64,000 nt of DNA from Cohnella hashimotonis. GTDB lineage: Bacteria; Bacillota; Bacilli; Paenibacillales; Paenibacillaceae. Position numbers and translations under genes: made by a program. Numbering within the stretch: the stretch's first letter is position 1; every line of letters starts with the position of its first letter. The stretch is from NCBI RefSeq assembly GCF_030014955.1, contig NZ_JAGRPV010000001.1, positions 1,178,001 through 1,242,000 of the forward strand, read 5' to 3'. The notes under the pieces were generated by a model that was not told the DNA's origin, ran no database searches, and saw only the letters and a program-made list of their open reading frames with translations. This document shows, piece after piece, positions 43,538 through 51,226 of the stretch.

Positions 43538-45094
43538 GTGGTTAAAATGAAGAAGCGTGGATTGTGGATGGCATTGATCGCCCTCCTGATTGTCGGGCTC
43601 GTCGGCTGTCAAGCCGTAGGCGGCGTGAATCTGAACGAGATGCTGACCAAACAGCTGGATGTTCGTTCGTCGGCAGGCAGCGGGTCCGTCGAGATTGAAC
43701 TGAATTGGGACGAGGATGCGATCGCGGCCGAGGACGAGGAGACGCAGAAATTAGTCAAGCTTTTCAGCAAGATCAAACTGCAGCTCGATCAAGTGCGTTC
43801 CGATGAAAAAGGAAATATGAATGCGAGCGGCAGCTTGTCCCTGAACGAGCGGAAGGTTCCGTTTGCGCTGCAGGTCGATCAGACGACTGCCGTATTAACG
43901 GTCGAAGGCGCGAAGCGTCCGCTCGTACTGGATGCGGAAGAGCTGCAGGCGGGCGCGATTCCAGGGGAGGATCTGCTCCCGGGGATTAGCGATATGACAA
44001 CCCAGGTGGCCGAGCAGGCTGTACGGGACGCGCTTAAGCAGGTTGCGTCCTTCGTGGTCGGGCATCTGCCGAATCCGCCGAAAATTGAAGCCGCAGCGGT
44101 TCAACTGCCGATCAACGGCACGCCGACCGATCTGATGAAGGTGCATGCCGAGTTGAACGGCAAGGAGCTGGGCGAGCTGATTCCGGTATTCCTGGATTCG
44201 GTGCTTGCCGACGGCCAAGGCGTGAAGAGCCTGATCGAGAAGCTCGCCGCCTGGGCGTCGGATCTGCCGCAGGATCTGAAGGACGCGCTCGGCATCGAAT
44301 CCGAAGATACGGATTGGACGCCTGAGGAATTGACGGATGCCGCGCAGAGCGTGATGGACGGCGTAAAGGAGCTGCGCGACGACTACGAAGAAGCGAGCGC
44401 CGAGGAAGATTGGAAAGAGGCGTTTAACGAAGCGCTCACGTTCAAGGGCGATTTTTACGCCGACAAATCCCTGCACATCCGCAAGTCCGACATCGAGATC
44501 TCGCTTGACACGAGCTTGTTCGAGGAGGAAGACATCCCGCTTAAAAGCGTGGTCATCCGCACTTCCCAGGAGGCTTGGAACATCAACGAGGACCAAGGGC
44601 TTGGAGAAGTAGAAGTGCCTGCGAACGCCATGGACGTCGAGGAGCTGGCTGCCATGAAGCCGCGCAAGCTGCTTAACCAGCTGAGCGTGGATTCGGCCGT
44701 ATACGGCTTGCTCAAAAACGACCTGCAGATCGACGACCAGTATTTCACGCTTAGCTCGGAGTGGGGCGTGCCGTTCGCGAGCGACGACGACGGCAACGTG
44801 TACTTGCCGATCAAGGAGACGATGCGCGAGCTGGGCAACCCGATTACGTTCGATGCGGCGCGCAAGCAAATCCGTTTCTACGACGAACCGACGATCCAGG
44901 AATTCGTGCTTACGCTCGGCTCGGATAAGGCGCTCGTCAACGGCGAGACCGTGCAGCTTCAGTCGCCGGTCGCAAGGCTAGGAGGCGTCTCGTACATGAG
45001 CGCCGACGACCTGCTCGGCCTGCTGCATGCGACTTATGAGCTGACCGACGGTTATGACGGCGAGCAGCTGCTCGAAGTGAAGCGGGACCTGTAA
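43538..45094 (+). CDS. Lipoprotein with copper-amine-oxidase-N-like C-terminal domain
   Basis: A 518-residue secreted lipoprotein. A signal peptide with lipobox LVGC is followed by a long acidic helical/beta region and a C-terminal 'stalk' type domain (VYLPIKETMRELGNPITFDAARKQIRFYDEP, two adjoining segments) like those named copper amine oxidase N. These small wall-associated domains occur in many Paenibacillaceae surface proteins and carry no oxidase activity. I use the GTG at 43538, placed 11 nt after CGGAGG. The role is unknown. Confidence 0.8.
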   Translation: MVKMKKRGLWMALIALLIVGLVGCQAVGGVNLNEMLTKQLDVRSSAGSGSVEIELNWDEDAIAAEDEETQKLVKLFSKIKLQLDQVRSDEKGNMNASGSLSLNERKVPFALQVDQTTAVLTVEGAKRPLVLDAEELQAGAIPGEDLLPGISDMTTQVAEQAVRDALKQVASFVVGHLPNPPKIEAAAVQLPINGTPTDLMKVHAELNGKELGELIPVFLDSVLADGQGVKSLIEKLAAWASDLPQDLKDALGIESEDTDWTPEELTDAAQSVMDGVKELRDDYEEASAEEDWKEAFNEALTFKGDFYADKSLHIRKSDIEISLDTSLFEEEDIPLKSVVIRTSQEAWNINEDQGLGEVEVPANAMDVEELAAMKPRKLLNQLSVDSAVYGLLKNDLQIDDQYFTLSSEWGVPFASDDDGNVYLPIKETMRELGNPITFDAARKQIRFYDEPTIQEFVLTLGSDKALVNGETVQLQSPVARLGGVSYMSADDLLGLLHATYELTDGYDGEQLLEVKRDL

Positions 45095-45138
45095 CTTAGA
45101 GGCGTGCTTGCAGACGGGTTTACCTTTGCGAGCGACGG

Positions 45139-45167
45139 TTGTACGGCGACGGGAACGGGCGTATAAT
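45139..45167 (+). promoter_or_regulatory. Sigma-A promoter of the thioredoxin-like gene
   Basis: TTGTAC and TATAAT separated by exactly 17 nt, about 55 nt before the start codon. Confidence 0.7.
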
Positions 45168-45222
45168 GACCGTTAACGACACGTTCGCCGAATCCGGCGC
45201 TCGTCCAAGGAGGTTATGCGGC

Positions 45223-45573
45223 ATGGAAAAGATTACGAACGAGTCCGACTTCAGGGAGCGCGTAGGCGCGGAAGGTTTGACGGTAGCGGTATTCAAGACG
45301 ACCTGGTGTCCGGATTGCCATTTCATCGATCCGTTCATGCCCGCGGTCGAGGAGGCCTATGCCGATCGGCTCCGGCTGATCGAGATCGACCGCGACGATC
45401 TGCCCGACCTTTGCAGCGAGCTCAACATTCTCGGCATCCCGAGCTTCATCGCTTTCCGCGAGGGACGCGAGTTGATCCGGTTCGTCAGCAAGCTTCGCAA
45501 GTCGCGCGAAGAGATCGAGCAGTTTCTCGACCGCGCGGTAGCGGTATCCGCCGAGATCTCGCCGCAGGCGTGA
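45223..45573 (+). CDS. Thioredoxin-like protein with WCPDC motif
   Basis: A 116-residue cytoplasmic thioredoxin fold. The active site is Trp28-Cys29-Pro-Asp-Cys32 (FKTTWCPDCHF), the cis-Pro lies in LGIPSFIAFREG, and no signal peptide is present. WCPDC in place of WCGPC is typical of a Firmicutes branch related to YtpP. It is likely a general thiol reductase. The ATG at 45223 follows AAGGAGG by 9 nt. It has its own promoter and terminator. Confidence 0.9.
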   Translation: MEKITNESDFRERVGAEGLTVAVFKTTWCPDCHFIDPFMPAVEEAYADRLRLIEIDRDDLPDLCSELNILGIPSFIAFREGRELIRFVSKLRKSREEIEQFLDRAVAVSAEISPQA

Positions 45574-45601
45574 ACGCTGTGCAGCCTTAGGTCGGTGATC
45601 T

Positions 45602-45687
45602 CGAGCGAGATAACCGGAAAAACCGGTTAACTGCGACCCGGAGGCAGGCGAACGAGCGAGATAACCGGTAGAACCGGTTAACTGCGA
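45602..45687. repeat. 35-nt palindromic repeat, two copies 51 nt apart
   Basis: Copies at 45602-45636 and 45653-45687 share CGAGCGAGATAACCGG at the start and AACCGGTTAACTGCGA at the end, with a small hairpin around AACCGGT. The period equals that of the 14.8-kb array. Confidence 0.85.
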
Positions 45688-45741
45688 TCTGCGAGTTGGA
45701 GGCCGTCATTTTCCGGAACAACTTCAACTTCAATCAAGGAT

Positions 45742-45782
45742 GGGGCGAGGCAGGAAGTCAGCTGCTTCGTCCCGTCTTTTTT
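45742..45782 (+). terminator. Terminator of the thioredoxin-like gene
   Basis: GGGGCGAGGCAG pairs with CTGCTTCGTCCC (two G-U pairs) across an eight-base loop, followed by GTCTTTTTT. Confidence 0.75.
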
Positions 45783-45808
45783 ACTGCCGTTCGAGGCAAA
45801 TTCGACGC

Positions 45809-45885
45809 CTTTGTGACACTCTTCACAAAGTTTGGGGGCGTTCACAGTTTGAACATAGCATTGACCGCAATCGCTCGGGTATAAT
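45809..45885 (+). promoter_or_regulatory. Redox-type operator and promoter of ctaA-ubiD
   Basis: CTTTGTGA-N6-TCACAAAG (45809-45830) is a perfect palindrome containing TGTGA-N6-TCACA, the Fnr/Crp form, and close to the Rex form TTGTGAA-N4-TTCACAA. A second palindrome GTTCA-N5-TGAAC follows at 45840-45854, and TATAAT is at 45880-45885. The first site lies about 60 nt upstream of the -10 box. Confidence 0.6.
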
Positions 45886-45934
45886 GAAAACGGGCTGAAG
45901 CCGACTACTTCATTATAGAAATTAGGGATGGAAT

Positions 45935-46966
45935 ATGACTGCTAGAGCTTACAGGCTGCTGGCCTTGTGGAGCTGCATCGGCATGCTGCTCGTGCTCATC
46001 GCCGGCGTCGTCGTCACCAATACCGAATCGGGCCGCGGCTGCGGAACGGACTGGCCGCTTTGCAACGGGAAGTTTATTCCCGCCTACACGGTCGAATCGA
46101 TCGTCGAATACACCCACCGCGCGGTTAGCGGTCTAGAAGGCTTCCTGGTTTTCGCCGTTTTCCTGCTCACGATGCGGCTGAAGCCGGTGAGCGGAGAGGC
46201 TCGCCTATACGCAGGCGCAGCGCTGCTATTTACGATACTTCAGGCGGTGCTCGGCATGCTGGCCGTCATCATGCCAACTTCGGACGCCGTGCTTGCCATT
46301 CATTTCGGCATCTCGATGGTCGCGTTCACAAGTACGTGGCTGCTGTATGCCTGGGCCAGACGTTGGGACCGCGCGCTTCGTACGGGCGATGCCGGGGCCT
46401 GGCCGATTATGAAGGGGAGCGTTCCTTCCCCAGCCTCGCTCGACGGTGGGCGTCAGAGCGGCCGCGCATCGCAGATTCGGCCTAACGCCACGAGTTTGCG
46501 CGCGTCTGCCGCCTCCGTTCCTGCAGGGCTGTTCGGCTGGATCTTGTCCGTCATTATTTATTGTTATGCGGTTGTCTACTTAGGCGCCTATGTGCGCCAT
46601 ACGGATTCGGCGGGCGGCTGCATCGGCTGGCCCCTCTGCAACGGCGAAGTCGTGCCGGAGCTGAGCGGCGCGACCGGGATCGTGTTCGCCCACAGGCTCG
46701 GCGCAATCTTGCTGTTCCTCTTCATCGGCGCGATTGTGCTGCTCGTCCGGCGGCGTACCGGCGGACACCGAGAGCTGACGCAGATCGGATACGCATCGCT
46801 AGCGCTCGTTATCCTGCAGAGCCTGAGCGGCTGGCTGCTCACCGCCACGCTCGAGCACCACGACGTATATGTCTTTACCAGTCTGCTGCACACGATTATC
46901 ATAACTGTCTTGTTCAGCGCGTTGTGCCTCTGGGCGATCCGCGCCTGGCAGCTATCCCGTCGCTGA
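45935..46966 (+). CDS. ctaA: Heme A synthase
   Basis: A 343-residue membrane protein with eight predicted helices that converts heme O to heme A for cytochrome aa3. The first helix pair shows the catalytic Glu58 and heme ligand His61 (VEYTHRAVSG); other ligands lie in AIHFGIS, FAHRLGA and LLHTIII. Both Cys pairs are present: Cys36/Cys43 and the pair in GGCIGWPLC. A hydrophilic insert of roughly 50 residues (GDAGAWPIMKG onward) between the two halves makes it longer than B. subtilis CtaA. It heads an operon with a UbiD gene 18 nt downstream. Confidence 0.95.
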   Translation: MTARAYRLLALWSCIGMLLVLIAGVVVTNTESGRGCGTDWPLCNGKFIPAYTVESIVEYTHRAVSGLEGFLVFAVFLLTMRLKPVSGEARLYAGAALLFTILQAVLGMLAVIMPTSDAVLAIHFGISMVAFTSTWLLYAWARRWDRALRTGDAGAWPIMKGSVPSPASLDGGRQSGRASQIRPNATSLRASAASVPAGLFGWILSVIIYCYAVVYLGAYVRHTDSAGGCIGWPLCNGEVVPELSGATGIVFAHRLGAILLFLFIGAIVLLVRRRTGGHRELTQIGYASLALVILQSLSGWLLTATLEHHDVYVFTSLLHTIIITVLFSALCLWAIRAWQLSRR

Positions 46967-46984
46967 CGTCATTGGAGGAATCAT

Positions 46985-48760
46985 ATGAGTTTTTCTTCGC
47001 TTCGTCCGTTTTTGGAAATGCTGAGGCAGGAGGGCGACCTGGCGGTCATCGAGACGCCGGTCGACCCTGTACTGGAGATTGCCGAGATACATCGCCGGGT
47101 CATCGATGCAGAGGGCCCGGCTTTGCTGTTCACAAATGTCAAAGGCGCCGCCTTCCCGGTCGTCACCAACTTGTTCGGGACAAGCCGGCGCGTCGATAAA
47201 GCGTTCGGACCACGCCCCGAGCAGCTAGTCAATCGGTTGATCGGCGCGATGGACACGCTGATGCCGCCGACGCTCCCTGCGCTCTGGCGGGAGAAGGATA
47301 TGCTGCTGGATCTGATGAAGGTCGGCATGAAAAAGGTATCGCAGGACGCGGCGCCCGTGCTCGGCGTCGCGAAGCGCGAGCGGCCGCTGGCCGGATTGCC
47401 GGCGCTGACCTGCTGGCAGGAGGACGGCGGCCCGTTTATCACGCTGCCGCTCGTTTATACCGAATCTCCGGCGCACGGTAAAAAGCACAATCTCGGCATG
47501 TACCGAATGCAGGTGTACGACGATTCGACGACCGGCATGCACTGGCAGATTCACAAGGGCGGCGGCTTTCACTACCATGAAGCCGAGCAGATGAACCGCG
47601 CGCTGCCGGTATCCGTCTTTCTCGGCGGACCGCCGGCGCTCATCGCTTCGGCGATCGCGCCTGCGCCCGAGGGGCTGCCGGAGCTGCTGTTGACCTCGCT
47701 TATCCTGGGCGGCAAGCTGCCGATGGCGGAAGACCCGCTCGGCGGGCATCGCATCCCGGCGGAGGCCGAGTTCGCGATCAAGGGGAGCGTGCCGCCGCAT
47801 CTGCGCCGCCCTGAGGGGCCGTTCGGCGATCATTTCGGCTATTACTCGCTGACGCATGACTTCCCGGTGTTTAACGTCGACCACGTCTGGCACCGCAAGG
47901 ACGCGATCTACCCGGCGACCATCGTCGGCAAGCCGCGCCAGGAGGACTACTATCTGGGCGAGTTTTTGCAGCGGCTGCTGTCGCCGGCGTTTCCGATGGT
48001 CATGCCGGGCATCCGCAGTCTATGGACATATGCCGAAACGGGCTTCCACGCGCTCGCGTCCGCCGTCGTTCGCGAGAGCTACTCACGCGAGGCGCTAGGC
48101 ACGGCGTTCAGCATTCTCGGGCAGGGTCAGCTGTCGCTGACCAAGTTCCTCATGCTGACGGACCGCCCGGTCGAACTGGAACACTTCTCGGCGCTGCTGA
48201 CGACGGTGCTCGAGCGGTTCGACCCGCTTAAGGACCTGTTCGTGTTCGACCATACGTCGCACGACACGCTGGACTATACCGGCCGCAGGCTCAACCACGG
48301 CTCCAAGGCCGTCATGATGGGCGTCGGCGATCCGATCCGCGAGCTGCCGCGCGAATATACGGGCGGAGACCTTCCGGGCATCGCGGATATCCGCGTATTC
48401 GGCCCTGGCTGCCTCGTCGTTCGCGGCGACGTATTCGAGCGCGAGCCCGAACTGGCGGAGCGTCTTGCCGAGACGCTGTCCGCCCGCGAAGGCTGGCAAT
48501 GGCCGCTCGTCGTACTGGCGGACGATGCAGGCATCGCCGCCTCCGAGCGACAATTCCTCTGGACCGTGTTCACGCGCTTCAATCCCGCGCATGACATGTA
48601 CGCCAAGACGATCGCGAGCCGTCACCATATCGGTTACGGACTGCCGATCGTGATCGACGCCCGCATGAAGCCGGGCTATCCGGACGAGCTGTTCCCGCGC
48701 GAAGACATCGTGAAGCTCGTGGACGACAGATGGCGGGAATACGGAATCCGCAAAACATAA
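46985..48760 (+). CDS. UbiD-family prenylated-FMN decarboxylase
   Basis: A 591-residue member of the UbiD family, which decarboxylates aromatic acids with prenylated FMN. Family features include FTNVKGAAFPVVTNLFG near the N-terminus, GGGFHYHEAEQMNRALPV, and EGPFGDHFGYYS with the conserved Glu. Because the window also encodes MqnE, the likeliest substrate is the prenylated 6-carboxy-naphthoquinol intermediate of the futalosine menaquinone route (MqnL-like role). It shares the ctaA promoter (GGAGGAATCAT before the ATG), linking quinone and heme A supply. Confidence 0.85.
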   Translation: MSFSSLRPFLEMLRQEGDLAVIETPVDPVLEIAEIHRRVIDAEGPALLFTNVKGAAFPVVTNLFGTSRRVDKAFGPRPEQLVNRLIGAMDTLMPPTLPALWREKDMLLDLMKVGMKKVSQDAAPVLGVAKRERPLAGLPALTCWQEDGGPFITLPLVYTESPAHGKKHNLGMYRMQVYDDSTTGMHWQIHKGGGFHYHEAEQMNRALPVSVFLGGPPALIASAIAPAPEGLPELLLTSLILGGKLPMAEDPLGGHRIPAEAEFAIKGSVPPHLRRPEGPFGDHFGYYSLTHDFPVFNVDHVWHRKDAIYPATIVGKPRQEDYYLGEFLQRLLSPAFPMVMPGIRSLWTYAETGFHALASAVVRESYSREALGTAFSILGQGQLSLTKFLMLTDRPVELEHFSALLTTVLERFDPLKDLFVFDHTSHDTLDYTGRRLNHGSKAVMMGVGDPIRELPREYTGGDLPGIADIRVFGPGCLVVRGDVFEREPELAERLAETLSAREGWQWPLVVLADDAGIAASERQFLWTVFTRFNPAHDMYAKTIASRHHIGYGLPIVIDARMKPGYPDELFPREDIVKLVDDRWREYGIRKT

Positions 48761-48770
48761 TGGAGCATCG

Positions 48771-48797
48771 ACGGGACGCAGCTTGCGTCCCGTTTTA
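48771..48797 (+). terminator. Terminator of the ctaA-ubiD operon
   Basis: ACGGGACGCA / TGCGTCCCGT ten-base stem, three-base loop, TTTT tail, 10 nt after the stop. Confidence 0.88.
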
Positions 48798-48820
48798 ATA
48801 AGCCTAGGAGGAATAGACTG

Positions 48821-49633
48821 ATGGACATCGCGAGTCTTGGCGCGGCGATCGGCCTTCATCCTAAAGCAGCGGCGCTCGTACTGGAGTATGATCGAATCGA
48901 AGGCGGCGGCTATTCCGCGCATAAAGCTTCTTTTCTTCGCGATCGCGAAGCGATGCTTGCCTCGGTCAGACAGAGAGCGGATTACAGACCGTTTCTAATG
49001 TACTTTTTCGTGAGAATGGCCGTTGACGCTTATGACGAGTACAGGTTACGGGAGATTTCGGATGAGGTGTACATCGATACATTTTCGGATATCCGCATTT
49101 GGAGCGAGGTTTGCAAAACGACCTTCGGAGAGTACGGCATCGAGGAATCGGGCTGGTTGAAGGAGCATGTACGACTTGCCTTGTTCCGCCTCGGCCGGCT
49201 GCAGTTCCAGCCGATCGCACTCGATCGCGATCTAATCTTCGGAGAGCGGAAGTTTGCGCAAGGAGACCTCGTACTGAATGTCCATATCCCTGCGGGCGGG
49301 CCATTGGATCCGCAGGAGGCTTTGGCATCCTTCGCGCGTGCGCGCGCCTTTTTCCGAGGCGTACCGCCGGTATTCTTCTGCCATTCCTGGCTGCTGTACC
49401 CCGGCCTCGACCAGGTGCTCGACCCGAGCTCGAACATCATGCAGTTCCAGCGGTTGTTCCAGATCTACGAGCTGGACGAGGCCTCCAGGCAAGCTGAGGA
49501 ACGGATCTTCGGCGCAAAGAAGGACGATCCCGCCGCGTATGACGCGAACACCGGCCTGCAGCGGCGCGCCAAAGCGTTCTTGGAAGCAGGAGGCAAGCTG
49601 GGCGCGGGATTAGGTATTATCGTAAGCCAATGA
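48821..49633 (+). CDS. Acyltransferase-like protein (NAT-N / GNAT-C domains)
   Basis: A 270-residue soluble protein. The N-terminal helical part (to about residue 110) and the C-terminal sheet with LRRLQFQPIA-like strand (FRLGRLQFQPIALDRD), LNVHIPAGGPLD and FFCHSWLLYPGL match the paired 'acyltransferase' domains annotated in many Paenibacillaceae. No acetyl-CoA P-loop of classical GNAT form is obvious, so activity is unproven. A GGAGGAAT site precedes the ATG. It is a single-gene unit between two terminators. Confidence 0.72.
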   Translation: MDIASLGAAIGLHPKAAALVLEYDRIEGGGYSAHKASFLRDREAMLASVRQRADYRPFLMYFFVRMAVDAYDEYRLREISDEVYIDTFSDIRIWSEVCKTTFGEYGIEESGWLKEHVRLALFRLGRLQFQPIALDRDLIFGERKFAQGDLVLNVHIPAGGPLDPQEALASFARARAFFRGVPPVFFCHSWLLYPGLDQVLDPSSNIMQFQRLFQIYELDEASRQAEERIFGAKKDDPAAYDANTGLQRRAKAFLEAGGKLGAGLGIIVSQ

Positions 49634-49680
49634 CGGTGGCAAGGGGCGCTCCATACTTTGTCACAAACCATACAAACACA

Positions 49681-49713
49681 AAAAAGTCAGGGAGCTGCAT
49701 CCCTGACTTTTTT
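49681..49713. terminator. Bidirectional terminator between acyltransferase and cls genes
   Basis: AAAAAGTCAGGGA / TCCCTGACTTTTT symmetric stem with a six-base loop, flanked by A and T runs, between converging genes. Confidence 0.95.
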
Positions 49714-49728
49714 ACTCCCGCCTTTCGC

Positions 49729-51180
49729 CTACAGAATCGGCGACAGCAGCCTCGAGATCGATTCCTTGAACTTGATCCGCAGCGGCCGGCTGCGGTATTT
49801 CTCGATCGTGAGCAGCTCCGAGACCGCGATGTCCTGTTTGAACGCCTCGACAAGCTGCGACGAGAAGTTCGCGTCGTAAATAAATGCATTGACCTCGAAA
49901 TTCAGCTTGAAGCTGCGTACGTCCGTGTTGGCGGTTCCGACGGAGGCGATCTCCTGGTCCACGACGAGCGTTTTCGCATGGATAAAGCCGTTTTTGTACA
50001 AATAAACGTTAGCGCCGGTCTCGAGCAGCTCTCCGATATTGTAGAGCGTCGCCCAATAAATGAACATATGGTCCGGCTTGTCCGGGATCATGACGTGGAC
50101 GTGAACGCCGGACAGGACGGCGATCCGCAGCGCGTCGAGCATGCTTGTATCGGGGATGAAGTAGGGGCTCTGCAAGTAGATCGAGTGCTTCGCGGAGGCG
50201 ATCATCTTGATGTAGCCCTGCTTGATGTGCTCCAGCCTGGAGTTGGGACCGCTCGCTACGATCTGCATGCCGACTTCACCGGCCGGTCCGTCCTCCGGGA
50301 ACAGCTCGTTCCCATAGGTAATGTCGTGCTTGCGCGTCGCCTGGTTCCAATCGAGGATGAAACGCGTCTGAAGGCTGTGGACCGCCGAGCCGCGGATGCG
50401 AAGATGGGTGTCGCGCCAGTATCCGAACTTCGGGTCGAGTCCCAGGTACTCGTCGCCGACGTTGAAGCCGCCCACATAGCCGATTCGCCCGTCCACGATG
50501 ACGAGCTTGCGGTGGTTGCGGTAATTCATCCGCAGGTTAAACACGCGGAAGCGGGAAGGGAAGAACGCAGCCGCTTCGCCGCCCGCCTCGATCAGCGGCC
50601 GCAGCATGCGCTTGCTCAATCTTCTCGAGCCGAGCTCGTCGTAGAGCAGGCGGACTTTGACGCCTTGCCTGGCCTTGACGGTCAGCGCGTTCAGTACCTC
50701 GCGGCCGAGGTTGTCGCAGCGGAAGATATACGTTTGAAAATGAATCGTCTCGGTAGCGGCGGCGATGTCCGCGAGCAGCTGGTCGAACTTGGCTCGCCCG
50801 TCCGTAAAGGTCTCCACCTCGTTGTCCCGGCTCCACAAAGCCCGGCTCCCCTTGAGATGGAGGTGAATCAGGTCCGCGTGCCGCGAGGCAATCTTGCCGA
50901 GAGAACGCATCGAATCGGGCGAGCCGAGCGAGTCGAGCTGCGCCTGAGACAGATTGCGGATGCCGATCTTGTCCAGGTCGCCCCACTTGAACAGCTTCAC
51001 TCTTCGATAGTCCTGCGCCAGGAACAGGTACATGATGAAGCCCAGAATCGGGATAAAGTACAAGACGAGCAGCCATGCCCAGGTCGAGCCGATATCGCGC
51101 CGGCCCTGAAAGACGACGAAGACGGCGAAGATCATGTTCAGTACGAGAAATAACCCGAGAATAGTCGAAGTGGAGATCAC
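49729..51180 (-). CDS. cls: Cardiolipin synthase
   Basis: A 483-residue phospholipase-D-superfamily enzyme that joins two phosphatidylglycerols into cardiolipin. Two N-terminal membrane segments (about residues 5-25 and 35-55) precede two HKD motifs: HRKLVIVDG (first) and HAKTLVVDQ (second), with GGFNVGDEYLG and GTANTDVRSF after them. The GTG start has GAGGAGG 7 nt upstream. It is monocistronic, 46 nt downstream of the ABC-F gene on the same strand. Confidence 0.95.
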   Translation of the reverse strand: MISTSTILGLFLVLNMIFAVFVVFQGRRDIGSTWAWLLVLYFIPILGFIMYLFLAQDYRRVKLFKWGDLDKIGIRNLSQAQLDSLGSPDSMRSLGKIASRHADLIHLHLKGSRALWSRDNEVETFTDGRAKFDQLLADIAAATETIHFQTYIFRCDNLGREVLNALTVKARQGVKVRLLYDELGSRRLSKRMLRPLIEAGGEAAAFFPSRFRVFNLRMNYRNHRKLVIVDGRIGYVGGFNVGDEYLGLDPKFGYWRDTHLRIRGSAVHSLQTRFILDWNQATRKHDITYGNELFPEDGPAGEVGMQIVASGPNSRLEHIKQGYIKMIASAKHSIYLQSPYFIPDTSMLDALRIAVLSGVHVHVMIPDKPDHMFIYWATLYNIGELLETGANVYLYKNGFIHAKTLVVDQEIASVGTANTDVRSFKLNFEVNAFIYDANFSSQLVEAFKQDIAVSELLTIEKYRSRPLRIKFKESISRLLSPIL

Positions 51181-51226
51181 AGGTTTTCCTCCTCACCGTT
51201 TCGTTTCTTTTCGGCAAACGCCCGGC

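Larger units (their letters stand above)
45574..45934. other. Intergenic region with palindromic repeats, terminator and operator
   Basis: These 361 bases hold no convincing gene. From left to right: two copies of a 35-nt palindromic repeat, the terminator of the thioredoxin-like gene, and the promoter-operator region of ctaA. Confidence 0.7.

Noticed and set aside
45696-45884. A 62-codon frame between the thioredoxin-like gene and ctaA
   Set aside because: It spans a terminator and the palindromic operator and has no ribosome binding site.
49630-51153. A 507-codon plus-strand frame across the cls gene
   Set aside because: It is the antisense shadow of cardiolipin synthase, whose HKD motifs and ribosome binding site fix the minus strand as coding.
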